Notes: generated by a model from the letters alone, not told the origin. Positions 1-10,857 are shown, numbered from the stretch's first letter. The stretch: 64,000 bases of DNA from Paenibacillus sp. MAHUQ-63 (GCF_028765165.1 NZ_JARADB010000001.1:1612001-1676000); one strand, 5' to 3'. Made by a program: numbers and translations.

Positions 1-1124
1 ACGAGCCGTTCCGTGCGCCGCTCCGAAATATTGGCCAGCTCGCTCATGCCGATTTTCAGGAAATCCATGGCGAAAGCGATCGGCTGCCCGTGGAAATTCC
101 CCCCGGAAATCACGAGCCCCTGTTCGGCGAATAATAGCGGATTATCTGTCGCTGCATTAATCTCTATGGCGATTTTATCGCCTGCATACCCAAGAACTTG
201 GCGCGTCGCGCCGTGTACCTGCGGCAGGCAGCGCAAGGAGTACGCATCCTGCACGCGGAGCTCGCCCTGCCGCGTCGTCAGCTTGCTGCCCTGCAGCAGC
301 GTGCGCAGATTGCGCGCGACCCCGATCTGCTCCGGATAAGGGCGCACGCGCTGCACTTCGTCTGCGTATGCATCCGGGATGCCGCGCAAGCACTCTACCG
401 TCATCGCCGCGATCACATCGGCCATCCGGGCGAGGCGTTCCGCCCGGACCAACGCCAGCGTGCCGATGGAGGTCATAATCTGCGTGCCGTTGATTAAGGC
501 CAGCCCTTCTTTCGCCTGCAGGGTAATCGGCTTCAGCCCTGCTTGGACAAGCGCAAGAGCGCCCGGCAGACGCTGCCCATGGTAGAAGGCCTCGCCCTCG
601 CCCATCAGCACGAGGGCCAGATGGGACAGCGGCGCCAAGTCCCCGCTTGCGCCCAGCGAACCCTGCTCCGGCACGACCGGATGCACGCCGCTGTTGATGC
701 AGTCAACGAGCAGCTGCAGCGTTTCCGGGCGAATGCCGGAGTACCCTTTGGCCAGCGCATTCGCCCGCAGCAGCATCAATGCCCGCACGGCCGGTTCCGG
801 CAGCGGCCTGCCCACCGCGCACGCATGGCTGCGAATCAAGTTCAGCTGCAGCCGTAAGGCGTCCTGCGGGGATATGTGCACGTCGCTGAACTTGCCGAAG
901 CCCGTCGTGACGCCGTACACCACCTGACCTGACGCAACCAGCTCCTCCACCACCTGGCGGCATTGCGCCACACGTCTCACCGCATCTTCCGCCAGCACCA
1001 CCGGCGCGCCTTCCCAAGCAACCGCGGCTACCTGATCCGCCGTCAGCCGCTCGCCATCCAAACAGACAGGATTCATGCCGCCCCCGTCATCCTGCTGCTG
1101 CTTTTCCTTATATACCATCGCCAT
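1..1124 (-). CDS. hutH: Histidine ammonia-lyase (histidase), 3' end outside window
   Basis: Deaminates L-histidine to urocanate, the first step of histidine degradation in the cytosol. The frame opens at ATG 1124, 11 nt after AAAGGAG, and runs off the left edge, so about 374 N-terminal residues are visible of a family length near 505. The MIO-forming Ala-Ser-Gly is present in GASGDLAPL (residues 159-161), followed by the conserved NGTQ segment. A second in-frame ATG at residue 17 would put Ala-Ser-Gly at 143-145, the usual family numbering, but its upstream G-run is a poorer ribosome site, so the first ATG is preferred. No other hut gene is visible. A long hairpin lies in the leader. Confidence 0.93.
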   Translation of the reverse strand, partial: MAMVYKEKQQQDDGGGMNPVCLDGERLTADQVAAVAWEGAPVVLAEDAVRRVAQCRQVVEELVASGQVVYGVTTGFGKFSDVHISPQDALRLQLNLIRSHACAVGRPLPEPAVRALMLLRANALAKGYSGIRPETLQLLVDCINSGVHPVVPEQGSLGASGDLAPLSHLALVLMGEGEAFYHGQRLPGALALVQAGLKPITLQAKEGLALINGTQIMTSIGTLALVRAERLARMADVIAAMTVECLRGIPDAYADEVQRVRPYPEQIGVARNLRTLLQGSKLTTRQGELRVQDAYSLRCLPQVHGATRQVLGYAGDKIAIEINAATDNPLLFAEQGLVISGGNFHGQPIAFAMDFLKIGMSELANISERRTERL

Positions 1125-1158
1125 GTCCGATCAGACTCCTTTCTCGCTTTAACAAAAG

Positions 1159-1201
1159 AAAGGGACCGTACGGAAGATGTTCTCTTCCATACGGTCCCTT
1201 T
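1159..1201 (-). terminator. Strong hairpin in the hutH leader
   Basis: A 19-bp stem with a 5-nt loop and a single mismatch (arms 1159-1177 and 1183-1201). On the minus strand it is followed by a T-rich tail (CTTTCTTTTGTT) and lies 34 nt before the hutH start; on the plus strand it is followed by TTTTT. It could end read-through from upstream or act as a regulated attenuator in the hutH leader. Confidence 0.7.
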
Positions 1202-1310
1202 TTAAAAAAGAGGGTTCTATGCGATTGTCCGGTATCCTGCTTCCGCCGATCCCTCATCGCGCTCACTCGCTTTTTTCGTTTTTTTGTAAATATGAAGTAT
1301 ACCTGCTCTT

Positions 1311-1340
1311 ATTGTCACACGTGGATTTGCCCCCTGTCAA
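1311..1340 (-). promoter_or_regulatory. Candidate sigma-A promoter for hutH
   Basis: On the minus strand a perfect TTGACA (1335-1340), an 18-bp spacer and GACAAT (1311-1316, four of six to consensus). It lies about 190 bp before hutH and upstream of the leader hairpin, so the hairpin would be transcribed. Confidence 0.45.
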
Positions 1341-1370
1341 GATGGCCGAACACCCAGCTCACTACGCAGC

Positions 1371-1420
1371 ACGAAGCCTCGCTTAGTCCCACCCGAGGGT
1401 GTGGCTCAGCGAGGCTTCGT
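1371..1420 (-). terminator. Hairpin after the sugar isomerase gene
   Basis: A perfect 13-bp stem (1371-1383 with 1408-1420) begins about 20 nt after the stop of the isomerase gene at 1440. There is no T-run after it on either strand, so it may be an RNA-stabilising 3' hairpin or a weak terminator. Confidence 0.45.
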
Positions 1421-1439
1421 CATGAACCCCGTTTGCTTC

Positions 1440-2291
1440 CTACGCCAACCACTGTCTTACCTTCGTAGCGAAGTTGGTCAGCATCTCTTGCGATCCGTAT
1501 TGGTTGCTGAAATCCTCGATACCGATATAGCCGTCGTAGCCGACCGCTTTCAAATCAGCCAGCAGCTGCTTCCAGTTCACCATACCTTCATCGATCGGGG
1601 ACCACTCGCTTTTCCACAGCTTAATGCCGTCCTGCGTTTCGCCTGTCGGTACCCATTGCGCATTCTTCACATGCACATGTGCCAGGTACGGCCCTAACAG
1701 CTCAAGGCCCATCCGGTAGTTCTCGAAGCCTTCGTGAACCATGTTGCCTGCATCGTGCAGAACCCCGATATGATCCGGGTTGAATTGGGACACCAGACGG
1801 TGGACAAGCCCTGCGCTAGGTGTAATCGTATTATGGTGGATTTCGGCCAAAGCTTTGATGCCATATTGCTGGGAAAACTCCTGCACGTGGTGCAGATAGT
1901 CCGTAGCCTTAGCAAACAAATCGTTATAATTCACGCTTTTATCGTAGTTAGGCACACCGCAGCGGATGAAAGAAGCTCCTACTTTTTTCGCCGCTTTGAA
2001 CGCTACTTCCGTCTCTTCGACATTACAGTTGTTCAAATAAGGCGTCACGCTCAAGTTCACCAGGTTATTGCTGAGGGAGATCTGTTTAAAACGCTCCAGC
2101 TCCTCGTCGGAAGCGCTTGGATCGATGGAGCACAGATTGTTTCTCCAGAAAGAAGGCTTCTCGCCTTTCAATTCCGCAGGAACGTCCTTGAAACGCCACT
2201 CGATTCCTTCAATCCCGGCTGCCACAGCGGCTTTGGCCAGCTCTTCAGGTGTCAAATCCGGTGTAGATACGGTAAAAATAGACAACTTCAT
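1440..2291 (-). CDS. Sugar phosphate isomerase/epimerase family protein (AP_endonuc_2 TIM barrel)
   Basis: A 283-residue xylose-isomerase-like TIM barrel of the type that isomerises or epimerises sugars and inositol derivatives; the substrate is not known. Candidate metal ligands fall at the usual strand ends: Glu150 in ALAEIHH, Asp180 in VLHDAGN, His207 in HVHVKN and Glu259 in IGIED. There is no signal peptide, so it is cytosolic. The start ATG follows GGAGG at normal spacing. It is divergent from an AraC-type regulator with a cupin-like N-terminus, which probably controls it. Confidence 0.85.
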   Translation of the reverse strand: MKLSIFTVSTPDLTPEELAKAAVAAGIEGIEWRFKDVPAELKGEKPSFWRNNLCSIDPSASDEELERFKQISLSNNLVNLSVTPYLNNCNVEETEVAFKAAKKVGASFIRCGVPNYDKSVNYNDLFAKATDYLHHVQEFSQQYGIKALAEIHHNTITPSAGLVHRLVSQFNPDHIGVLHDAGNMVHEGFENYRMGLELLGPYLAHVHVKNAQWVPTGETQDGIKLWKSEWSPIDEGMVNWKQLLADLKAVGYDGYIGIEDFSNQYGSQEMLTNFATKVRQWLA

Positions 2292-2359
2292 ATTGAATCC
2301 TCCTTAGAGTATTGATCATCATTCTCACAATTTCGCTTCAAACAGCTTGTTTGTTTATC

Positions 2360-2382
2360 TCTTCTTTATTTTGCAGTATAAT
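2360..2382 (+). promoter_or_regulatory. Candidate promoter for the AraC regulator
   Basis: A perfect TATAAT at 2377-2382, with a weak -35 (TTTATC) 17 bp upstream at about 2354-2359, about 70 bp before the regulator start. The 163-bp divergent gap is AT-rich and is the likely site of regulator binding. AGAGG-AGAA-CCTCT (2440-2453) is a short inverted repeat over the ribosome site. Confidence 0.45.
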
Positions 2383-2454
2383 AAAAACGTATTCATTGCA
2401 TTAATTGGGCGAAAGTTTGCTAATATTGACTGAGTTAATAGAGGAGAACCTCTC

Positions 2455-3306
2455 ATGCAAGATCTATATCACAATCTGCATCGCATGATCAATTTCCGGC
2501 ATACTGTGACGAACGAGCCTCATCCGATGGACTTTCATCAGCACCACGATCAGTATGAAATTTATTTTTTCCTGACCGGGGATGTCCACTATTTCATCGA
2601 AAAGCAGGTCTACCACCTGCAGTATGGCGACCTCCTGATCATGCATAGCAATGAGCTGCACCGGCCTAACTTTCAATCCAAGAAACAGCGCTACGAGAAT
2701 TGCGTCATCCACTTTACGCCAGCGCTGCTCGACCGTTTGAACTCTTCGCAGTTCGACCTGCTGCACTGCTTCAATAACCGCAAGTTCGGCGAGCAGAACC
2801 GGATGCGGCTGAATCCGCAGCAGATCGACGACATTATGAAAATTTACGAGCGCATGGAGCAATATACCCGGCCTCAGGCGCTGCCCGGCTCCGATATCCT
2901 CTTCGTGGCCGCGTTCATCGAGCTGCTTGTATTTATCAACCGGATTTTCCTTAATCAGGGCAAACAAGAGGAGCAGACGATTATTCCCGACAAACTTTCC
3001 GCCCTCTTCACGTATATCGACGAAAATTTAGACGGGGACTTGTCGCTGGAAGTGCTGGAGCATGTCGTATTCATGAATCGCTCCTATCTTTGCCGATTAT
3101 TCAAAAAACATACGGGAAGCACCATTCACGAGCATATTTTATTTAAACGCATTAATAAAGCGAAGCAATTGCTCCGGGAAGGCTCGACGGTCACCGATAC
3201 ATGCCAGCTTGCCGGCTTCAACGACTACTCCAACTTCATCCGCACGTTCAAGAAAGCCGTCGGCCTCCCTCCGCGCCAATACCAAGCGCAGCAGCGGCGG
3301 GTCTGA
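2455..3306 (+). CDS. AraC family transcriptional regulator with cupin-like sensor domain
   Basis: A 283-residue regulator. The first 150 residues form an AraC-binding cupin-like domain (HQHHDQYEIYFF, then a GDLLIMHSNELHRP segment) that senses a small ligand, usually a sugar. Residues about 185-280 hold two helix-turn-helix motifs of the HTH_18 type, including the conserved GFNDYSNFIRTFKK and the GLPPRQY ending. ATG 2455 follows GAGGAG. It is divergent from the isomerase/epimerase gene and is followed directly by its own terminator, so it is monocistronic. Ligand unknown. Confidence 0.9.
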   Translation: MQDLYHNLHRMINFRHTVTNEPHPMDFHQHHDQYEIYFFLTGDVHYFIEKQVYHLQYGDLLIMHSNELHRPNFQSKKQRYENCVIHFTPALLDRLNSSQFDLLHCFNNRKFGEQNRMRLNPQQIDDIMKIYERMEQYTRPQALPGSDILFVAAFIELLVFINRIFLNQGKQEEQTIIPDKLSALFTYIDENLDGDLSLEVLEHVVFMNRSYLCRLFKKHTGSTIHEHILFKRINKAKQLLREGSTVTDTCQLAGFNDYSNFIRTFKKAVGLPPRQYQAQQRRV

Positions 3307-3320
3307 CAATAGGTTGTGCT

Positions 3321-3353
3321 GCCCCGGCCATTTATGGCTGCGGGCATTTTTTT
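3321..3353 (+). terminator. Rho-independent terminator of the AraC regulator gene
   Basis: A hairpin of GCCC and GCCA paired with TGGC and GGGC, followed by ATTTTTTT, starting 14 nt after the regulator stop codon. Confidence 0.8.
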
Positions 3354-3422
3354 ATGAGGGATTAGATCATGACCGGTCGGAGCCGGACCTGCTTGCCGAA
3401 CTCGGTGTCCATGAAGGCGCAA

Positions 3423-3610
3423 TAAATGGAAAAACTCCCGTTATTCCAGCTCTCAACTGGCTCTTGAGACGTAATAACAGGAATTTCTCCAGTTAAAAAA
3501 TCGAACAAGGCGCCAGTTTGGTCACTTTTGGCCGAATTAACAGGAGATTTTCCAGTTGTCGCGTCTGCGGGAACGTCATTTCGCTGAAATAACAGGAGAA
3601 ATTCCAGTTA
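3423..3610. repeat. Composite intergenic repeat A, copy 1 (four 21-bp palindromic cores)
   Basis: Four cores of the form TAAC-N-GG ... CC-N-GTTA, each 21 bp, at 3423, 3475, 3538 and 3590, so start-to-start distances are 52, 63 and 52. The same geometry recurs at 14408, 47078 and 54740. The spacers are not alike in sequence. This copy lies between two convergent genes (AraC regulator and M29 peptidase). Confidence 0.85.
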
Positions 3611-3645
3611 CGCATGCCTTTAGGCGGGGCTGCTTCTGCTGGGTC

Positions 3646-3745
3646 AGGATCCGCTCTTTCCTGCCAGGTCCGCTTCACGCTCGGACAGGTTCTGCTCTTT
3701 CCTGCCAGGTTCGCTCCCGCTAGTACAGGATCTGCTCTAACCAGC
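3646..3745. repeat. Imperfect 40/41-bp tandem repeat
   Basis: About 2.4 copies of a unit containing GCTCTTTCCTGCCAGG, with GCTCT at 3653, 3694 and 3734 (period 41, then 40). It is noncoding, between composite repeat A and the 3' end of the aminopeptidase gene. A small CCTGC-N5-GCAGG hairpin at 3821-3835 may help end the aminopeptidase transcript, but the T-run comes too late to call a terminator. Confidence 0.6.
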
Positions 3746-3870
3746 TCCAACTTGACCAGCATCTGCTCCTCCATAGCGCACCAGTCACCAAGCGCACATG
3801 CAAAAAAAGACCCCCATTCCCCTGCAAAAAGCAGGTTCATAGGAGCCTCAGCCCTAGCCTAACAAGCGGA

Positions 3871-4986
3871 TTACTTCAAATTCTCCGGGTTCAACTGAAG
3901 CAGCTCCGGCAGCACGAAAAGTCCGTCCTTCCGAATCAACACGTCGTCAAACCAGATCTCCCCGCCGCCGTATTCCGGACGCTGGATGTTCACGATATCC
4001 CAGTGCAGCGAAGACTTGTTGCCATTGTAAGCATCGTCATAGCAGTTGCCTGGCGTGAAATGGAAGCTGCCATCGATTTTCTCATCGAACAGCGTATCTT
4101 TCATCGGATGCTGAATGTACGGGTTCACGCCGATGGCGAATTCCCCGACATAACGCGCGCCTTCATCCATATCGAAAATCTCATTAATACGATCCGTATC
4201 GTTGGCCGTCGCTTTAATGATTTTGCCGTTTTCAAATTCCAAGACGATATTCTCGAAAATAAAACCGTCATGCGGCGTCGGCGTATTAAAGGAAATAACC
4301 CCGTTCACCGAATCGCGCACCGGTGCCGAGTATACCTCGCCGTCCGGAATGTTCAGCTCGCCGTCGCATTTGACGCCGCCGATGCCTTTGATCGAGAACG
4401 TAAGATCCGTTCCGGGACCGACCAAACGCACTTTGTCCGTGCGATCCATCAGTTCTTTCAAAGCGTCCATCGCTTTGGACATTTTGCCGTAGTCCATCGT
4501 ACATACGTTGAAGTAGAACTCCTCGAAAGCATCCGTGCTCATGCTGGCGAGCTGTGCCATCGAAGAAGTCGGGTAACGCAGAACGACCCATCTTGTATCT
4601 TTTATACGAACATCAAAATGCACTTGTTGATAATAAATTGAATTATAGAGCTTCATCCGGTCCGCCGGAATGTCCGACAGCTCGTAAATGTTAGCTCCGC
4701 CGCGCACACCTATGTAGCCTTGCATTTGCTTCATTTGGAAAGCGTCGATTTCCGCCCAAGTCTGCATTTGGGCCTCCGTTCCTTCCATCACGAGCTGGCG
4801 GATCACCGCATGATCGCGCAGGTTGACGAAAGGATGCGCGCCTGCGGCATGAACTTTTTTCACCAGTTCCTTCACCAGAGCGTTATCGATGCCGTAAGCT
4901 TCGATCAAAATATTTTCCCCCGGCTTCGCTTTAACGGAATAATTCACGAGCACATCAGCCAATTTGGTTAGTCTTGGGTCTAGCAT
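3871..4986 (-). CDS. Aminopeptidase, M29 family
   Basis: A 371-residue thermophilic-type leucyl aminopeptidase (AmpS/AmpT/PepS group), a cytosolic metal-dependent enzyme that removes N-terminal residues from peptides. The length fits the family (about 370-415). Conserved regions include the N-terminal segment with GENILIEAYG, KCDGELNIPDGEVYSAPV with putative metal-binding Glu residues, YVGEFAIGVNP and SSLHWDIV with a putative metal-binding His. The start ATG is 2 nt after the stop of the upstream ArsR-like gene and shares its GAGGAG ribosome site, so the two are translationally coupled. The link suggests a peptide- or stress-responsive unit, but the signal is not known. Confidence 0.9.
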   Translation of the reverse strand: MLDPRLTKLADVLVNYSVKAKPGENILIEAYGIDNALVKELVKKVHAAGAHPFVNLRDHAVIRQLVMEGTEAQMQTWAEIDAFQMKQMQGYIGVRGGANIYELSDIPADRMKLYNSIYYQQVHFDVRIKDTRWVVLRYPTSSMAQLASMSTDAFEEFYFNVCTMDYGKMSKAMDALKELMDRTDKVRLVGPGTDLTFSIKGIGGVKCDGELNIPDGEVYSAPVRDSVNGVISFNTPTPHDGFIFENIVLEFENGKIIKATANDTDRINEIFDMDEGARYVGEFAIGVNPYIQHPMKDTLFDEKIDGSFHFTPGNCYDDAYNGNKSSLHWDIVNIQRPEYGGGEIWFDDVLIRKDGLFVLPELLQLNPENLK

Positions 4987-4988
4987 CC

Positions 4989-5591
4989 TTATCTCTCCTC
5001 TTCTTCATCCACCGCAAATGATGGTTCGTTGATTTGAAACCCAACCGTGGTCAAATAGAACCATTCACCGTTCTCCTCCTGCTGACCGTCCAATTCAAAA
5101 ATTAATGCCCTGAACTTCGTCAGCCATTCCGCGAACTTCTCCTTGCTCATCTTCACTTCCAACTGGGTCGACATCCGGTGCCATTGCGCACGGTCCGAGG
5201 AAGGAATCTGGAAAGCCTCCTCCGGTGCGGCGATCGCCCGAAGCCTTGCGCGGGCAAGCACGTTGAGCGTCGTCTCGCGGTAGTAATTCTCTACTTCGGA
5301 AACATAGGGGAGCAGCGCTTCGCTAGGCACAAAGCCACGCGCGACGGCGCGGTAAAATTTTTGCACGATACCGTTTTTGAGTTCCGTACGTACGACCGAA
5401 ATTAAGCCATGCTTTTCCAGCTCATTCAAATGATAATGAACTTTGGCGCGCGCCATTCCTAACAGTTTAGCCAATTGTTGGCCGGTATACGCTTTCTCGA
5501 TCAGATAAAGCAGCACCTTGGCGCGAAGTGGATCACTTATCGTTTTTAGTTGTTCAAGCTCTTCAATGATATAAACCGGTTGCAGCTTCAT
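4989..5591 (-). CDS. ArsR-like winged-helix transcriptional regulator
   Basis: A 200-residue regulator with an N-terminal winged helix (about residues 10-75: ISDPLRAKVLLYLIEKAYTG, then a MARAKVHYHLNELEKHGL recognition helix). The longer C-terminal region (about 80-200) is not the short dimer arm of classical ArsR proteins, and no metal-binding cysteine pair is seen. It resembles the stand-alone HTH_20 type regulators found beside hydrolases or transporters. It is the first gene of a two-gene unit with the M29 peptidase. An inverted repeat upstream (5656-5672) is a candidate operator for autoregulation. Confidence 0.8.
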   Translation of the reverse strand: MKLQPVYIIEELEQLKTISDPLRAKVLLYLIEKAYTGQQLAKLLGMARAKVHYHLNELEKHGLISVVRTELKNGIVQKFYRAVARGFVPSEALLPYVSEVENYYRETTLNVLARARLRAIAAPEEAFQIPSSDRAQWHRMSTQLEVKMSKEKFAEWLTKFRALIFELDGQQEENGEWFYLTTVGFQINEPSFAVDEEEER

Positions 5592-5645
5592 CTTGGACTC
5601 GACCTCCCTCTAATGTACCATTACAGCCGTAAAATCAAGCGCGAT

Positions 5646-5672
5646 GGTCAACTCTAATCTCTTAACGAGATT
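5646..5672 (-). promoter_or_regulatory. Inverted repeat beside a -35-like box, candidate ArsR operator
   Basis: AATCTC-TTAAC-GAGATT at 5656-5672 is a perfect 6-bp dyad next to TTGACC (minus strand, 5646-5651). No good -10 is found at 17 bp, so the promoter call is weak. The rest of the 286-bp gap 5592-5877 holds the thi operon terminator and nothing else recognised. Confidence 0.35.
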
Positions 5673-5827
5673 AATTAAACGACGGTCAAATCTTTTTAAC
5701 CGTATCATAATGCGAAAAAGAAATCATGTCAATTGCGGTTTCTGCAAGGCTCATAGACATCCTCCCCGCTTAAATGTTTCAACGCGTTAACGAATTACCG
5801 AAGTTAAGCTTTACTCTATATGGTAGC

Positions 5828-5872
5828 AAAAAGGGACGTTTCTGTCACCAAGAAAGGTGGAAAACGTCCCGT
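5828..5872 (-). terminator. Rho-independent terminator of the thiamin operon
   Basis: On the minus strand, directly after the thiC stop: GGGACGTTT paired with AAACGTCCC (5862-5870 with 5833-5841), loop of about 20 nt, then TTTTT. Confidence 0.85.
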
Positions 5873-5877
5873 AATTT

Positions 5878-8442
<2,565 letters not shown>

Positions 8443-8446
<4 letters not shown>

Positions 8447-9312
8447 CGCGTCCCTCCCGTGTAAGCGCCGCTGCTTACAACAATGGCGTCCGGCGAGCCT
8501 GCCGAGCCCTGTCTTCTGCTGCGCTGATAAGCCCAATGATTCGTCGGGCCGTGACCGCTGCCGATGTTCAGCGGCTCCGCAATCGCCGAATGGATGAAAT
8601 GCTTGGCAATGCGCAACGCATCCTGAGCGGCTAACCCCTGCGCCAGCCCGGATGTGACGGCTGCCGCGAACGTGCAGCCCGTTCCGTGCGTATGCACCGT
8701 ATCCAGACGACGGGAAGAAAACTCCGTGAACGATTTCCCGTCGTACAACAAATCGGTCGCATGCTCCGGATCCGCTGCGTGGCCGCCTTTGATCATGACG
8801 TGCTTGCAACCGTATGCATAGATGCGCTTCGCCGCCTGCCGACGCGTTCCGTCGTCCGTAATGCGTATCCCGCTGAGCGCCTCCGCTTCAGGGATGTTCG
8901 GCGTGATCACGTCGGCGAGCGGCAGCAAATGTTCGATCATCGCCTCCACCGCCTCTTGCTGAAGCAAGGAGGCCCCGCCTTTGGCAATCATCACCGGGTC
9001 GACCACGACCCGCCCCCACTTATATCCGGTAATCGCTGCGGCGACAACCCGGATGATTTCGGAGGAGAACAGCATCCCTGTCTTGAGAGCGTCCGGACGC
9101 AAGTCCGCGCCGATCGAGGCAAGCTGCCGCTCAACCGCTTCCACGCTCATCGGGTACACGCCCTGTACGCCCAGCGTGTTCTGTGCGGTCACTGCGGTGA
9201 TGACCGACATTCCGTAAACGCCAAGCTCCTGAAACGTCTTCAAATCCGCTTGAATCCCGGCTCCCCCGCCGCTGTCCGACCCTGCGATCGTCAGCGCTTT
9301 TGATATGGACAT
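8443..9312 (-). CDS. thiD: Hydroxymethylpyrimidine/phosphomethylpyrimidine kinase
   Basis: Ribokinase-fold enzyme that phosphorylates HMP and HMP phosphate to HMP pyrophosphate. The N-terminal AGSDSGGGAGIQADLK is the family signature, VVDPVMIAKGG and VHTHGTGCTFAAAV (catalytic Asp replaced by His-Gly-Thr-Gly context of the ATP anion hole) follow. 289 residues, with a tail of about 25 residues beyond the usual end that is rich in Ser, Gly and Arg. ATG 9312 follows AAAGGGGG. It is the first gene after the 769-bp gap that splits the operon, so it may have its own promoter, though none was recognised in the repeats. Confidence 0.95.
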
Positions 9313-9377
9313 TTCGCAATCCCCCTTTCGACTGTCATGTACAGGTCCCCGTCAAAGTTCGGTAAGTTCTAGCTTTA

Positions 9378-9740
9378 GGTCCAGATCTGGTCTAGATCTG
9401 GTCTAGATCTGGTCCAGCTTTGGTCAAGATCTGGTCTAGATCTGGTCTAGATCTGGTCTAGATCTGATCCAGCTTCGGTCTAACTCTGGTCTAGATCTGG
9501 TCCAGATCTGGTCTAGCTTTGGGCTAGCTTTGGTCTAGATCTGGTCTAACTTTGGTCTAGATCTGGGCTAGCTTTGGGCTAGCTTTGGGCTAGCTTTGGG
9601 CTAGCTTTGGGCTAGCTTTGGTCTAGATCTGGTCTAACTTTGGTCTAGATCTGGTCTAGCTCTAATCTAGATCTAATCTAGATCTAATCTAGCTCTAATC
9701 TAGCCTTGTTCTTGTCTTACCTCGGTCTAACCTCAGTCTA
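9378..9740. repeat. 33-copy 11-bp tandem array (GGTCTAGATCT type)
   Basis: Exactly 33 uninterrupted 11-bp units, 363 bp, with no insertion or deletion. Main variants are GGTCTAGATCT, GGGCTAGCTTT, GGTCTAACTTT and AATCTAGATCT; the last three units (GTTCTTGTCTT, ACCTCGGTCTA, ACCTCAGTCTA) are degenerate. Five GGGCTAGCTTT units in a row (units 18-22) show local homogenisation. Because 11 is not a multiple of 3 and every unit carries CTAG or CTAA, all six frames meet stops, so it is noncoding. It lies inside the thi operon between thiG and thiD and runs straight into composite repeat B. Confidence 0.97.
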
Positions 9741-9921
9741 ACGGACTCAGCAGACTTTATTTCGCGATTTTGCTGCGTTTTGAGATTCTAACGGACCACA
9801 GAGCCCCTATTCACTCATTCCACGCTTGATTCAGCTATGAATCCGCCAATTAACGGCACTGGTGTCCGTTAGCTCCAATCCCAGGTCATTTCCCCCCAAA
9901 TAAAGGCTCTGGTGTCCGTTA
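9739..9921. repeat. Composite intergenic repeat B, copy 1
   Basis: Four 24-bp cores starting TAACGGAC and ending near TTATT: two on the plus strand (9739, 9789) and two on the minus strand (ending at 9871 and 9921). The layout (50, 82, 50 bp between anchor points) is identical to the copy at 54990-55172. Between thiG and thiD. Confidence 0.85.
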
Positions 9922-9974
9922 CAGTTCCGGGAATAGAGCCAGCTCTTTCGGCTTCCCGACTTCCCGGCCCCTCC

Positions 9975-10014
9975 GATTCTCCGGTTCTCCGGTTCTCCGG
10001 TTCTCCGGTTCTCC
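9975..10014. repeat. Short 8-bp tandem repeat (GGTTCTCC)
   Basis: Five copies of an 8-bp unit, the first GATTCTCC and the rest GGTTCTCC. Read on the minus strand it gives GGAGAACC, which by chance resembles ribosome sites. It lies about 70 bp downstream of the thiG stop. No terminator is visible between thiG and thiD. Confidence 0.8.
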
Positions 10015-10081
10015 GCTCCGCTCTTCCAACTCTCCCACACGCTCAATCCCAAACCAGTGTCCGCCCCCGCTCGGAATCCCA

Positions 10082-10849
10082 TTAAACGCGGCTCAAACCC
10101 TCCATCGGCGAGCTCGCCGAAGCATACCGCTTCTTCGGAATGCGCCCCGCTTCGAAGCCCGCACGGCCAGCCTCAATGGCAAGCTTCATGGCATACGCCA
10201 TTTTGACCGGATCCTTCGCGCCGGAGACCGCCGTATTCAGCAGCACGCCGTCCGCTCCCATCTCCATCGCGAGCGCAGCGTCCGACGGCGCGCCGATGCC
10301 GGCATCGACGATGACGGGCACTGTCGCCTGCTCGATAATGAAGCTAAGGTTAAGGGGATTAATAATCCCTTGACCTGTGCCGATCGGCGATGCACCGGGC
10401 ATGATGGCATGCACCCCGAGCGCCTGCAGGCGCTTCGCAAGCAGCACGTCATCCGACGTATATGGCAGTACGATGAAGCCTTCCTCCAGCAGCATCTCGG
10501 AAGCTTTTAACGTTTCGACCGGGTCCGGCAGCAGCGTCATTTCATCACCGATGACCTCGACTTTAATCATGTCGCAGAGACCGGAAGCTTTGGCGAGCTT
10601 CGCGATGCGCACCGCTTCCTCCGCCGTTTTGGCCCCGGCTGTGTTCGGCAGCAGTGTGAAATTCGACACATCCAGCATGGATAGGAAATTCGGCTGACTC
10701 GCCTCAAAAATATTCATCCGCCGCACCGCAAACGTCAGAATCTGCGACTCGCTCACATCAACGGCCTGCTTCTGTATATGGAAATCCGGGAATTTGCCGG
10801 TACCTAGCAAAAGTCTTGAACGAAATTCATATGGACCGATTTTTAACAT
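10082..10849 (-). CDS. thiG: Thiazole synthase ThiG
   Basis: Builds the thiazole phosphate ring from deoxyxylulose phosphate, dehydroglycine and the ThiS thiocarboxylate. 255 residues, TIM barrel: [10 protein letters not shown] at the N-terminus, the Schiff-base lysine in [23 protein letters not shown] and [12 protein letters not shown] phosphate-binding loops, [14 protein letters not shown] near the end. ATG 10849 is 8 nt after thiS. ThiS, ThiG and ThiO are encoded together, as expected for the aerobic (glycine oxidase) route. Confidence 0.97.
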   Translation of the reverse strand: MLKIGPYEFRSRLLLGTGKFPDFHIQKQAVDVSESQILTFAVRRMNIFEASQPNFLSMLDVSNFTLLPNTAGAKTAEEAVRIAKLAKASGLCDMIKVEVIGDEMTLLPDPVETLKASEMLLEEGFIVLPYTSDDVLLAKRLQALGVHAIMPGASPIGTGQGIINPLNLSFIIEQATVPVIVDAGIGAPSDAALAMEMGADGVLLNTAVSGAKDPVKMAYAMKLAIEAGRAGFEAGRIPKKRYASASSPMEGLSRV

Positions 10850-10857
10850 GGTTAAAA

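Noticed and set aside
3493..3862. Short overlapping frames on both strands
   Set aside because: They cover composite repeat A and the 41-bp tandem repeat, without ribosome sites or homology.
8447..8809. Upstream extension of the thiE frame
   Set aside because: It lies wholly inside thiD, has no ThiE homology, and ATG 8446 has the ribosome site and the ATGA overlap.
9378..9740. 11-bp array as a CRISPR
   Set aside because: There are no unique spacers between units; it is a plain tandem repeat.
9831..10082. Minus-strand 83-codon frame after thiG
   Set aside because: Made of GGAGAACC repeats and composite repeat B; low-complexity Arg/Glu/Gly translation, no homology.
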